From Ferrovibrio sp. (lineage in GTDB: Bacteria > Pseudomonadota > Alphaproteobacteria > Ferrovibrionales > Ferrovibrionaceae): DNA of 64,000 nucleotides. Location: positions 1 to 64,000 of the forward strand of contig NZ_JAGOLP010000008.1 of NCBI RefSeq assembly GCF_017994015.1, in the 5' to 3' direction. The position numbers and the translations under genes were made by a program. Shown here piece by piece: positions 25,507 to 34,292 of this stretch. Each line of letters begins with the position of its first letter. The stretch's first letter is position 1. A model generated the notes under the pieces. That model made no database searches. It was given only the letters and a program-made list of their open reading frames with translations, and was not told where the DNA came from.

Positions 25507-27911
25507 GCAATGAGAATAGCAACGCGCCGCTTTCCATCTTTGATCGGCCGAACAGCTATATCGGCCGCACCGTGCCGCGCCCGAATGCCAAGAAGCTGCT
25601 GCAAGGCCGCGGTACCTTCATCGACGATATCGTGCTGCCGCGCATGGCGCATGTGGTGTTTGTGCGCAGCCCGCATGCCCATGCCCGCATATTGAAGATA
25701 GACAGCGCCGCCGCGCAGGCGATGCCGGGCGTCATTGCTGTGGTGACCGGCGCGCAACTGGCCAAGGTTATCACGCCCTGGGTGGGTGTGCTGACGCATC
25801 TTAAGGGGCTGAAATCAGCACCGCAGCATGCCATTGCCATCGACCGCGCCTGCTGGCAGGGCGAGGCAGTGGCCGCCGTGGTGGCGGAAAGCCGCGCCCA
25901 GGCCGAGGATGCCGCCGAACTGGTGGCGGTGGATTATGAGGAGCTGCCCGCTGCGGTGGATATGGAAGTGGCACTGGAGCCGGATGCAGTGGTGATCCAT
26001 CCAGAGCTGGGCGACAATCTGGCTTTCCGCCGTGAATTATTGGTTGGCGATCCCGATGCCGCCTTTGCGGCGGCGCATCTGGTGGTGGAGGAAACCTTCC
26101 ATACCGGGCGGCATACCGGCGTTTGCCTGGAGCCGCGCGCCATGTTGGCGGATTATCAGCCGGGCGATGGCAAGCTGGTGGCCTATCATGCCACCCAGGC
26201 GCCGCACATGATCCAGAACCTGCTGGCCAAGCACCTGGATATGGCCGAGGCCGATGTGCGGGTGATCTGCAAGGATATCGGCGGCTCGTTTGGCATCAAG
26301 GTGCATGTCTATGCCGATGAAATGGCCACCGCAGCCCTGGCCAAGCTGCTCAAGCGGCCGGTGAAATTCATTGCCGACCGGCTCGAATCCTTTGTTACCG
26401 ACATCCATGCCCGCGACCATCGCATCAAGGGCCGCATCGCCGTGTCGAAGGACGGCGATATTCTGGCCTTCGAGATCGACGACCGCACCGGCATCGGCCC
26501 TTATTCGGTCTATCCGCGCACCAGCGCCATCGAGGCCAATCAGGTGGTGAACCTGATTGGCGGCCCTTACAAGCACAAGAATTACCGTGCCAAGGCGGAG
26601 GTGGTGTTTCAGAACAAGAACGTGATGTGCCAGTATCGCGCCGTGGGCCATCCCATTGCCTGTGCCGTCACCGAGGGACTGGTTGACTTGGCGGCGCAGA
26701 AGCTGGGCATGGACCCGGCGGAGTTCCGCCGCCGCAACCTGATCCCGGATGACGCCTATCCCTATACCGGCCTGGCCGGCCTGCCCTATGAAAGCCTGTC
26801 GCATCACGCCGCCCTTGATAAGCTGCTGGCGATGATGGACTACCAGGGCCTGCGCGCCGAACAGGCGGAATTGCGCAAGCGCGGCATCCATCGCGGCATC
26901 GGCCTGGCCAGTTTCATTGAGGTGACCAATCCCTCGGCGGCTTTCTACGGCGTTGGTGGTGCGCGGATTTCCTCGCAGGATGGCTGCACCATCCGGCTCG
27001 ATCCCACCGGCGTGATTACCTGCGCCACCGGCGTCACTGAGCAGGGCCAGGGCACCGAGGCGATCATTGCCCAGATAGCCGCCACGGCGGTGGGCGTGGA
27101 TATTGCCAAGGTGCGCGTCATCACCGGCGATACCGAGATCACGCCCTATGGCGGCGGCACCTGGGCCTCACGCGGCGCCGGCATTGGCGGCGAAGCAGCA
27201 TTGCAGGCCGGCAAGGCGCTGAAGCAGAATATCCTGACCGTGGCCGGCGCCATGTTGCAGGCGGCGCCGGAAACGCTGGATCTGCGCATGGGCCAGATTG
27301 TCGATGCCGCCAGTGGCGCCGAACGTCTGGCGCTCGAAGAACTGGGCCGCGTCGCCTATTACCGGCCTGACACCTTGCCGAAAGGCTTGCAGCCGGAATT
27401 CGTGGTGACGCGGCATTATGTACAGAAGGATTATCCCTTCGTCTTCACCAACGGCATCCAGGCCAGCTATCTGGAAGTGGATGTGGATACCGGCTTTGTC
27501 AAGCTGCTCAAACATTGGTGCGTTGAGGATTGCGGCACTGTGATCAATCCGCAGCTGGTTGACGAGCAGGTGCGTGGCGGTGTGGTGCAGGGCCTGGGCG
27601 CAGCCTTGTTCGAGGAATGCATCTACGACGACCGTGGCCAGATGGTGAATGGCTCGATGATCGACTACCTGGTGCCGATGGCGGGCGAGATGCCGGATAT
27701 CCAGGTGGCGCATTGCGTATCACCAACACGCTCATCCGAGCTTGGTGCCAAGGGCGCTGGCGAAGCCGGCACAGCTGGTGCGCCTGCCGTGGTGATGAAT
27801 GCCATCAACGACGCCTTGGCGCCGTTTAATACCAAGCTGCTGGCACAGCCTTTTACCCCCGAACGTATCCTGCGGGCACTGGGCCGGGTGCAGGCCGAGG
27901 CGGCCGAATAG
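25503..27911 (+). CDS. molybdopterin-binding large subunit, xanthine dehydrogenase family
   Basis: Catalytic subunit of 802 residues with the aldehyde oxidase/xanthine dehydrogenase fold. The molybdenum-cofactor glycine segments (KDIGGSFGIKVHVYADE; GVTEQGQGTEAI) and the catalytic glutamate (Glu754 in GAKGAGEAGTAGAP) are present. The active-site loop reads QYRAVGHPIA (from residue 377), not the AYxCSFR of true CO dehydrogenase, so this is a heterocycle or aldehyde hydroxylase, not CoxL. It would insert oxygen from water into a ring carbon. Methylxanthine, purine, pyridine or pyrimidine are candidate substrates, judged by the downstream genes. Confidence 0.9.
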   Translation: MSNENSNAPLSIFDRPNSYIGRTVPRPNAKKLLQGRGTFIDDIVLPRMAHVVFVRSPHAHARILKIDSAAAQAMPGVIAVVTGAQLAKVITPWVGVLTHLKGLKSAPQHAIAIDRACWQGEAVAAVVAESRAQAEDAAELVAVDYEELPAAVDMEVALEPDAVVIHPELGDNLAFRRELLVGDPDAAFAAAHLVVEETFHTGRHTGVCLEPRAMLADYQPGDGKLVAYHATQAPHMIQNLLAKHLDMAEADVRVICKDIGGSFGIKVHVYADEMATAALAKLLKRPVKFIADRLESFVTDIHARDHRIKGRIAVSKDGDILAFEIDDRTGIGPYSVYPRTSAIEANQVVNLIGGPYKHKNYRAKAEVVFQNKNVMCQYRAVGHPIACAVTEGLVDLAAQKLGMDPAEFRRRNLIPDDAYPYTGLAGLPYESLSHHAALDKLLAMMDYQGLRAEQAELRKRGIHRGIGLASFIEVTNPSAAFYGVGGARISSQDGCTIRLDPTGVITCATGVTEQGQGTEAIIAQIAATAVGVDIAKVRVITGDTEITPYGGGTWASRGAGIGGEAALQAGKALKQNILTVAGAMLQAAPETLDLRMGQIVDAASGAERLALEELGRVAYYRPDTLPKGLQPEFVVTRHYVQKDYPFVFTNGIQASYLEVDVDTGFVKLLKHWCVEDCGTVINPQLVDEQVRGGVVQGLGAALFEECIYDDRGQMVNGSMIDYLVPMAGEMPDIQVAHCVSPTRSSELGAKGAGEAGTAGAPAVVMNAINDALAPFNTKLLAQPFTPERILRALGRVQAEAAE

Positions 27912-27949
27912 TCAAAACCATAATCAACAAAAACCACGAGGAGGAAAGC

Positions 27950-29221
27950 ATGTCCGAGAAGCAGAAAAACAAATCCGGGATCAGCCGTCGTCGCCTGCTG
28001 GCCGCGTCGGCTGGCGGTGCGGCCCTGGCGGGTTTCGGCCCCAGCCTGTTTAGCCCGACCCGCTTCAACATTGCGCGCGCCCAGGGCGGCCCGATCAAGA
28101 TCGGCTTTCCCACCCCGCTGACCGGCGCCTTTGGTGCTGAAGCACAGGATCAGGTGCGCGCCGCCGAAATCGCCATCAAGGAATTCAACGATGCCGGCGG
28201 CTTCCAGGGCCGCATGGCTGAATTGCTGGTGCGCGACGACAAGCTCAATCCCGGCGAGGCGGCCACCCGCACGCTGGAACTGATCGAGAAGGACAAAGTG
28301 AACTATATCGTCGGCTCGCTTTCCGCCGCCGTGCAGCTCTCGATCAATAACGTCACCAAGGAACGTGGTGTCATCTTCAATTCGATCAGCCAGTCGGATG
28401 CCATCAACGAAGCCAAGGATTGGAGCAAGTATACCTTCCATGAGGCGCTCAATCCGCATATGACCGCCGGCGCCGTGGGCCGCTATGCCTTCAACAAATT
28501 CGGCAAGAAGGTGGTCTATCTCACCGCCGATTATGCCTATGGCCACGAAATGGTGCGTGGTTTCGAAACCGCCGGCAAGCCGCTGGGCGTGCAGACCCTG
28601 GCCGATATCCGCCACCCGATCGGCGCGGCGGATTACTCGGCCTTCCTGCCGCGTATCCAGTCGCTGCGCCCGGATATCCTCTGCATCTGCAATTTCGGCC
28701 GCGACCAGGTCAATTCGATCAAGCAGGCGACCGAATTCGGCATCAAGGAAAAGATCAAGATCATCGCCCCGGTGCTGCTCTACACTGCTCGCGTGGCCGG
28801 CGGTGCGGAAAGCTTCGAAGGCGTGGTCGGCGGCACCTCGTATTACTGGCGCCTGGAAGATACCGTGCCGACCGCCAAGGCGTTTAACGACAAGTTCCGT
28901 GCCGCCCATGGCGGCGCGGTGCCGTCGGATTACGGCGCGCTGGGTTATGCCGGCGTGCGTAGTGTGCTGGCGGCGGTGAAGAATGCCGGCACCACCGATA
29001 CCGACAAGGTGATCGAGGCGATGCGCGCCCTGAAATACGATTTCTACAAGGGTGCGCAATATTATCGCGGCTGCGACCATCAGTCGGTGCAGTCGGTGCT
29101 GGTGATCGAATCGAAGAGCAAGGACCAGAAGGACAAGAACGACGTGTTCAACATCGTTTCGGTTGAAGCGCCGAGCGAGAACAATCTGCGTTCCTGCGCC
29201 GATCTCGGCCACAAGGCCTGA
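27950..29221 (+). CDS. branched-chain amino acid-type ABC substrate-binding protein (LivK-like)
   Basis: Periplasmic type I binding protein of 423 residues (PKIGFPTPLTGAFGAEAQDQ-type start, then FNDAGGFQGR). The N-terminus carries a twin-arginine motif, SRRRLLAASAGG, indicating Tat export. It heads a complete Liv-type importer (29260-32572). Because the importer is embedded with the molybdenum hydroxylase, its ligand is probably the heterocycle or a ring-opened acid rather than leucine. GAGGAGGAAAG precedes the ATG. Confidence 0.88.
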   Translation: MSEKQKNKSGISRRRLLAASAGGAALAGFGPSLFSPTRFNIARAQGGPIKIGFPTPLTGAFGAEAQDQVRAAEIAIKEFNDAGGFQGRMAELLVRDDKLNPGEAATRTLELIEKDKVNYIVGSLSAAVQLSINNVTKERGVIFNSISQSDAINEAKDWSKYTFHEALNPHMTAGAVGRYAFNKFGKKVVYLTADYAYGHEMVRGFETAGKPLGVQTLADIRHPIGAADYSAFLPRIQSLRPDILCICNFGRDQVNSIKQATEFGIKEKIKIIAPVLLYTARVAGGAESFEGVVGGTSYYWRLEDTVPTAKAFNDKFRAAHGGAVPSDYGALGYAGVRSVLAAVKNAGTTDTDKVIEAMRALKYDFYKGAQYYRGCDHQSVQSVLVIESKSKDQKDKNDVFNIVSVEAPSENNLRSCADLGHKA

Positions 29222-29259
29222 TATGACAATGCCGAGCGCCGCATTCGGGGTGATCTGAG

Positions 29260-30144
29260 ATGAGTGGTATAACCCTCGATCTGTTGTTGCTGCAAATCGT
29301 CACCGGTGTGGCGCTCGGCTCCATTTTTGTGTTGCTGGCAATCGGCCTGTCGCTGATTTTCGGCATGTTGACGGTGGTGAATTTTGCCCATGGCGCTTTT
29401 TTCATGGGCGGCGCCTATCTGGGGGTTTTCCTCTATGGCCTGACCAAGAATTTCTGGTTCTGCCTGGTGCTGGTGCCGCTGGGCGTGGGCTTGCTCGGCA
29501 TGCTGGTCGAGCGTTTCCTGGTGCGGCCGCTTTATGGCCGCAATATCGACGATCCGTTGCTGCTCACATTCGGGCTTGGCTACATTTTCGTTGAAACCGT
29601 GCGCATTCTGTTTGGCCTCAACGGCATTCCGTTTGGCACGCCGGCCGGCTTGCGCGGGGCGGTGGATATCGGCATCGGCTATTTCCCGCTCTACCGGTTG
29701 TTCCTGATCGGCGCCACGGCGGTGTTGGTGCTGGGCCTGTGGTTGTTCATTGAGAAGACCAAATACGGCCTGATCATCCGCGCCGGTGCGCGCGATCCGG
29801 AAATTGTCCGCGTACTCGGCATCGATGTATCGAAAATCTGGCTGCTGGTCTTTGGCCTTGGCACCGGCATTGCCGGCCTGTCCGGCATCCTGGCGGCGCC
29901 GTTGCAGGCGGTGACGCCGGAAATGGGCATACCGGTATTGGCCGAGGCGTTTGTTGTCACCGTGGTTGGCGGCATGGGGTCGCTGGTTGGTGCGGTGGTG
30001 GCCGGCCTGCTGGTCGGCATCGTGGTGGCGATGACGTCGCTATTTGCGCCCGAGATGGCCAAGGTGTCGATCTTCGCGCTGATGGCATTGGTGCTGCTGG
30101 TGCGGCCGCAGGGCCTGTTCGGCCGCCCCGGCCTGATGAGCTGA
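29260..30144 (+). CDS. ABC transporter permease, LivH type
   Basis: Inner-membrane permease of 294 residues, the first of the two Liv-type permeases. It shows the LivH-typical start LIFGMLTVVNFAHGAFFMGGAY, RPLYGRNIDDPLLLTFGLGY and the conserved EAFVVTVVGGMGSLVGAVVAG near the C-terminus. It pairs with LivM at 30149, 4 bases downstream. Confidence 0.9.
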   Translation: MSGITLDLLLLQIVTGVALGSIFVLLAIGLSLIFGMLTVVNFAHGAFFMGGAYLGVFLYGLTKNFWFCLVLVPLGVGLLGMLVERFLVRPLYGRNIDDPLLLTFGLGYIFVETVRILFGLNGIPFGTPAGLRGAVDIGIGYFPLYRLFLIGATAVLVLGLWLFIEKTKYGLIIRAGARDPEIVRVLGIDVSKIWLLVFGLGTGIAGLSGILAAPLQAVTPEMGIPVLAEAFVVTVVGGMGSLVGAVVAGLLVGIVVAMTSLFAPEMAKVSIFALMALVLLVRPQGLFGRPGLMS

Positions 30145-30148
30145 AGCC

Positions 30149-31117
30149 ATGCCCAATTTATCCTCCCTGATCCAGATCGGCAGTCGCCACCGTGTTGCCC
30201 TGGTCGCCGCTTGCCTGCTGATTTTCCCCTGGCTGATGCCTTATGAGGCATTGGCGGTGAATATCCTGATTCTCGGCCTCTATGCCCTCGGCTTCAATAT
30301 CCTGTTTGGCTATACCGGGCTGCTGTCCTTCGGCCATGCCGCCTTCCTCGGTTCCGGCGCCTATGGCTGCGGCGTGGCCCTGGTGCATTTCGGCGTGCCG
30401 TGGTTCGGCGCCATCCTGATCGGCGTGCTGCTGTCGATCTTCTTCGCCGTGCTGATGGGTTTTCTGGCAATCCGCACCCGCGGCATCTATTTCGCCATGG
30501 TCACGCTGGCGCTGTCGCAATGCGTCTATTACCTGTTTTATCAGGCGGTCAGCCTTACCGGCGGCGAGAATGGCCTGCGTGGTATCAATCTTTCAAAGAT
30601 CGGCATTCTCGGCTTTGAGGTGAATTTCCTCGATCCGACCGTGAAGTATTATGTCGTGCTGGCCTTTGTGCTGGTTGCTGTGTGGCTGTTCTCGCGGCTG
30701 CTGGCTTCGCCCTTTGGCGCTGTGCTGGAAGCGATCCGCGAAAACGAAAACCGTGCCCGCGCCTGTGGCTATGATGTGGCGCGCACCAAGTTTGTCGCCT
30801 TCGTCATTTCCGGCGCCTTCTGCGGCCTGGCCGGGGCGCTCAAGGCGCTGCATCTATCGATCGTACCGATTGAGACGCTGCATTACCTGACCTCGGGCCA
30901 GGTGGTGATGATGGCGCTGCTTGGCGGCATGGGTACTTTCTTTGGCCCGTTTGTCGGCGCTGCGGCCTTCCTGCTGCTGGAGGATGTGTTGACCGTGCTG
31001 ACCCAGCATTGGCAACTTTTCCTGGGCGCCATCTTTGTCATCTTCGTGCTGTTCTTCCCGAAAGGCATCTGGGGTTCGCTGCTGGCCTGGGGCAGCAAGG
31101 GCGGGGGGCAACGCTGA
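30149..31117 (+). CDS. ABC transporter permease, LivM type
   Basis: Second permease (322 residues) with LivM hallmarks: LGFNILFGYTGLLSFGHAAF, LAIRTRGIYFAMVTLALSQ, TGGENGLRGI and AIRENENRARACGYDV. The stop overlaps the start of the LivG-type ATPase by one base (TGATG), so translation is coupled. Confidence 0.9.
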   Translation: MPNLSSLIQIGSRHRVALVAACLLIFPWLMPYEALAVNILILGLYALGFNILFGYTGLLSFGHAAFLGSGAYGCGVALVHFGVPWFGAILIGVLLSIFFAVLMGFLAIRTRGIYFAMVTLALSQCVYYLFYQAVSLTGGENGLRGINLSKIGILGFEVNFLDPTVKYYVVLAFVLVAVWLFSRLLASPFGAVLEAIRENENRARACGYDVARTKFVAFVISGAFCGLAGALKALHLSIVPIETLHYLTSGQVVMMALLGGMGTFFGPFVGAAAFLLLEDVLTVLTQHWQLFLGAIFVIFVLFFPKGIWGSLLAWGSKGGGQR

Positions 31118-31881
31118 TGAGCGATATCATTCTCTCCACCGATGGCGTGTCGAAGTCGTTCGGCAAATTCCTGGCGCTCAACAATGTGTCGGTGGCGTTC
31201 GAACGTGGCAAACTTTCCGCCATCATCGGCCCCAACGGCGCCGGCAAGAGCACCTATTTCAATGTGCTGTCCGGTGCCTTCCCGCCCAGTGCCGGGCGGC
31301 TGACCTATGAGGGCCGCGATATCACCGGGCTGGCACAGCATGAATTCGCCCGGATCGGCATCGCCAAATCGTTTCAGATCACCAATGTGTTCCCCAAGCT
31401 CAGCGCATTTGAGAATGTGCGCGTGGCGGTGCAGGCGCGGCATGCGCGTTTTGGCCTATGGCGGCCGCGCCACGCCTATGAGGCAGTGAACGAACGGGCG
31501 CGGCAATTGCTGGCTCTGGTGGGCCTGGCGCACCATGCCGAGCGGCCAGCGCAGGATATGGCGCATGGCGAGCAACGTGCGCTGGAAATGGGCATGGCCC
31601 TGGCCGCCGAGCCGAAGCTGCTGCTGCTGGACGAGCCGACCGCTGGCATGTCGCCGGAGGAAACCCGCACCATGATGGATCTGATCCAGCGCCTGGCGCA
31701 GGATCGCACGGTGATCCTGGTGGAACACAAGATGAAGCTGGTGATGGGCATCTGCGAGCGGATCGTGGTGCTGCATCATGGCGAATTGCTGGCCGATGGC
31801 ACTCCTGCGGAAGTGCAGAACAATGCGGATGTGAAGCGCGTCTATCTGGGCCAGGGGAAGTCTGCCGATGCTGCGGCTTGA
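31117..31881 (+). CDS. ABC transporter ATP-binding protein, LivG type
   Basis: ATPase of 254 residues: Walker A GPNGAGKST, LivG-type insert FQITNVFPKLSAFENVRVAV, and Walker B LLLLDEPTAGMSPEE. The ABC signature is degenerate (AHGEQRALEMG), as often seen in LivG. Start is ATG 31117; the longer upstream frame overlaps livM. It overlaps the LivF gene by 14 bases. Confidence 0.9.
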   Translation: MSDIILSTDGVSKSFGKFLALNNVSVAFERGKLSAIIGPNGAGKSTYFNVLSGAFPPSAGRLTYEGRDITGLAQHEFARIGIAKSFQITNVFPKLSAFENVRVAVQARHARFGLWRPRHAYEAVNERARQLLALVGLAHHAERPAQDMAHGEQRALEMGMALAAEPKLLLLDEPTAGMSPEETRTMMDLIQRLAQDRTVILVEHKMKLVMGICERIVVLHHGELLADGTPAEVQNNADVKRVYLGQGKSADAAA

Positions 31882-32572
31882 GAATCTATCGGCCTGGTAT
31901 GGCCCCAGCCACATCTTGCAGGGTGTCAGCCTGGAAGTGGGCAAGGGTGAGATTGTCACCCTGATCGGCCGCAATGGCGCCGGCAAGACCACCACCCTGC
32001 GCACCATCATGGGCTTGGTGCCGAAGCGGCAGGGCGTGGTGCAGTTTGATGGTGCCGAGATATTGCAGCAGCCGGCTCACACCCGGTTCCATCGGGGCTT
32101 GGCCTATGTGCCGGAAGAGCGCCGCATCGTGCCGGGGCTGACCGTGGAGGAGAATCTGCGCCTCGGCATCATTGCCGCGGCCAACCGGGCGGATGAGCGC
32201 CGCATGATCGATTTCATCGCCGAGACCTTTCCGCGCCTCAAGCAGCGCCTGGGCCAGGAAGCCATCACAATGTCGGGCGGTGAGCAGCAGATGCTGGCTA
32301 TTGCGCGCGCCATGATGGCCAAGCCGAAGATGATCCTGCTGGACGAGCCATCGGAGGGTATCATGCCGATCCTGGTGGACGAGATGTTTGAGCTGTTCCG
32401 CCGCATGAAGGCGGAAGGCACGACGATTCTGTTGGTGGAGCAGAATGTGGAACTGGCGCTTGGTCTGTCAGACCGCGCCTATATCATGGACCAGGGCGTT
32501 ATCGTGCATCACGACAGCGCCGCCAACCTGCTTGCCGACAAGGCGATGCAGGAACGCTACTGCGCCGTTTAA
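31868..32572 (+). CDS. ABC transporter ATP-binding protein, LivF type
   Basis: Second ATPase (234 residues): Walker A GRNGAGKTT, LivF-type LAYVPEERRIVPGLTVEENL, signature MSGGEQQMLAIARAM, Walker B MILLDEPSEGIMP. It completes the five-gene importer. The VOC gene starts 12 bases later, so importer and enzymes are one transcription unit. Confidence 0.9.
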   Translation: MLRLENLSAWYGPSHILQGVSLEVGKGEIVTLIGRNGAGKTTTLRTIMGLVPKRQGVVQFDGAEILQQPAHTRFHRGLAYVPEERRIVPGLTVEENLRLGIIAAANRADERRMIDFIAETFPRLKQRLGQEAITMSGGEQQMLAIARAMMAKPKMILLDEPSEGIMPILVDEMFELFRRMKAEGTTILLVEQNVELALGLSDRAYIMDQGVIVHHDSAANLLADKAMQERYCAV

Positions 32573-32583
32573 GGAGACAGGCC

Positions 32584-33018
32584 ATGCCGATCGATAAGCT
32601 TGCGCATTACTCCATTCGCACCACCAACCTGGAAGCTTCGCGGGTGTTCTACACAGAAGTGCTTGGTTTCCGCGTTGGCTATCGCCCGCCCTTCGATTTT
32701 CCCGGCATCTGGCTCTATATGAGCGATGACGAGGCAGAATACGGCACGGTGCATATCATCGGCATTGATCCCAATGATCCGCAGGGTCTGATTGACTATC
32801 TCGGCGACAAGTCGCTCGACAGCCTGGTCGGCACCGGTACAGTGGATCACATCGCCTTCACCGCCACCGGCCTGGCCGAGATGCGGCGCAATCTGGCGCA
32901 GCGTAAGCTGGAGGTGCGTGAACGCACCGTGCCGTCACTGGGGCTGCATCAGGTGTTCCTCACTGATCCGTCTGGTGTCACCATTGAACTGAATTATCCG
33001 GCAGCGGAAGCGGCCTAG
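32584..33018 (+). CDS. VOC (glyoxalase/extradiol dioxygenase-like) family protein
   Basis: Metal-dependent vicinal-oxygen-chelate protein of 144 residues built of paired beta-alpha-beta-beta-beta modules. Likely metal ligands lie in LAHYSIRTT (His), TVDHIAFT (His) and SGVTIELNYP (Glu). It could be an isomerase, epimerase, lyase or ring-cleaving dioxygenase. Placed directly before the flavin monooxygenase, a ring-opening or tautomerase role on the hydroxylated intermediate is a reasonable guess, no more. Confidence 0.8.
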   Translation: MPIDKLAHYSIRTTNLEASRVFYTEVLGFRVGYRPPFDFPGIWLYMSDDEAEYGTVHIIGIDPNDPQGLIDYLGDKSLDSLVGTGTVDHIAFTATGLAEMRRNLAQRKLEVRERTVPSLGLHQVFLTDPSGVTIELNYPAAEAA

Positions 33019-33020
33019 TC

Positions 33021-34238
33021 ATGCGGCGCGCGCTGATCGCCGGCGGTTCTCTCGGCGGCCTGTTCGCCGCCAACATGCTGCATCGCGCCGGATGGGATGT
33101 CCTGGTGCTGGAGCGGGTCGGCAGCGCGCTATCCGGGCGCGGTGCCGGCATTGTCACGCATCCGGAATTGTTTGATTGCCTGCGCCAGGGCGGGGTTACG
33201 GTGGACGACAGCATCGGCGTGGCAGTCCCTGGCCGGGTGACTTTGGCACAGGATGGCAGCGTGGCCCAGGCCAGCGAGTTGCCGCAGATTCTGACCGCCT
33301 GGGGCCGGCTCTATCATCTGCTGAAGGATGCCTTGCCGGCGCATTGTTATCGCTTGGGTGCCGCCTTGCAGATGGTGGAGCAGGATGCGGCGGGTGTTAC
33401 TGTGCGGTTGGCCGATGGCGGCAGCGAACGCGCCGAGTTGCTGGTGGCCGCCGATGGTTTCCGCTCCACGGTGCGGGCGCAGTTTCTGCCGGATTGCCGG
33501 CTGGATTATGCCGGCTATGTCGCCTGGCGCGGCCTGACCGATGAAGCGGCGCTCAGCACGGCCACGCATGCGGCGCTATTCGAGCGCTTTGCTTTCTGCC
33601 TGCCCCCCAGCGAGCAGATGCTGGGCTATCCGGTGGCCGGCGAACAGGATGAAGTGGCGCCGGGCTTGCGGCGTTTCAATTATGTCTGGTATCGCCCCGC
33701 CGATGCCGATACCACGTTGCGTGACATGCTGACCGATACGGAAGGCCGCTGCCATGCCGATGGTATTCCGCCGGGCCTGATCCGGCCGGATGTGCGCCAG
33801 CAGATGTTGCTGGATGCCAGCCGCGTGCTGGCGCCGCAATTCACTGAAGTGGTGCATAAGGCGAAACTGCCATTCTTTCAGCCGATCTTTGATCTGGAAG
33901 TGCCGCATATGGCCTTTGGCCGCGTGGCTTTGTTGGGCGATGCCGCCTTTGTGGTGCGCCCGCATTGTGGCATGGGCGTTACCAAGGCCGGCGCCGATGC
34001 GCTGGCGCTGGTGCAGGCGCTGGCGCGTGAACCGGATGTGGCGGCTGCCTTGCGCGGTTATGAGCAGCAGCGTGTGGCTTTCGGCCGTTTCATTGTTGGC
34101 CATGCGCGCCATCTTGGCGCTTACATGCAGGCGCAGCAGCGCACGCCCGAGGAACGCGAGATGGCCGAGCGTTATCGCAGCGTGGCGGCCGTGATGCGCG
34201 AAACCGCCGTGGCGCCGGCTTATCCCGCTTCCGCCTGA
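33021..34238 (+). CDS. FAD-dependent monooxygenase (class A flavoprotein, DHP-hydroxylase/HpxO-like)
   Basis: Single-component aromatic hydroxylase of 405 residues. It has the Rossmann start IAGGSLGGLFAANMLHRAG, LSGRGAGIVTHPELF, the mid-motif LLVAADGFRSTVR and the FAD-binding ALLGDAAFVVRPHCGMGVTK. The layout, including YAGYVAWRGLTD, resembles 2,6-dihydroxypyridine 3-hydroxylase of nicotine breakdown and, more distantly, the urate hydroxylase HpxO. It would hydroxylate the product of the molybdenum hydroxylase using NAD(P)H and O2. It starts two bases after the VOC gene. Confidence 0.82.
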   Translation: MRRALIAGGSLGGLFAANMLHRAGWDVLVLERVGSALSGRGAGIVTHPELFDCLRQGGVTVDDSIGVAVPGRVTLAQDGSVAQASELPQILTAWGRLYHLLKDALPAHCYRLGAALQMVEQDAAGVTVRLADGGSERAELLVAADGFRSTVRAQFLPDCRLDYAGYVAWRGLTDEAALSTATHAALFERFAFCLPPSEQMLGYPVAGEQDEVAPGLRRFNYVWYRPADADTTLRDMLTDTEGRCHADGIPPGLIRPDVRQQMLLDASRVLAPQFTEVVHKAKLPFFQPIFDLEVPHMAFGRVALLGDAAFVVRPHCGMGVTKAGADALALVQALAREPDVAAALRGYEQQRVAFGRFIVGHARHLGAYMQAQQRTPEEREMAERYRSVAAVMRETAVAPAYPASA

Positions 34239-34292
34239 GGCCGGGGTCATATTACCCTGGTGCCAATAAAAAAGGCCCCGGGAGAAACGTAG

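Noticed and set aside
25503..27911. Carbon monoxide dehydrogenase large subunit
   Set aside because: The AYxCSFR active-site loop is absent (QYRAVGHP instead) and no other CO oxidation genes are present.
27665..29212. 515-codon minus-strand frame
   Set aside because: Antisense of the LivK-type binding protein, which has a Tat leader and family motifs.
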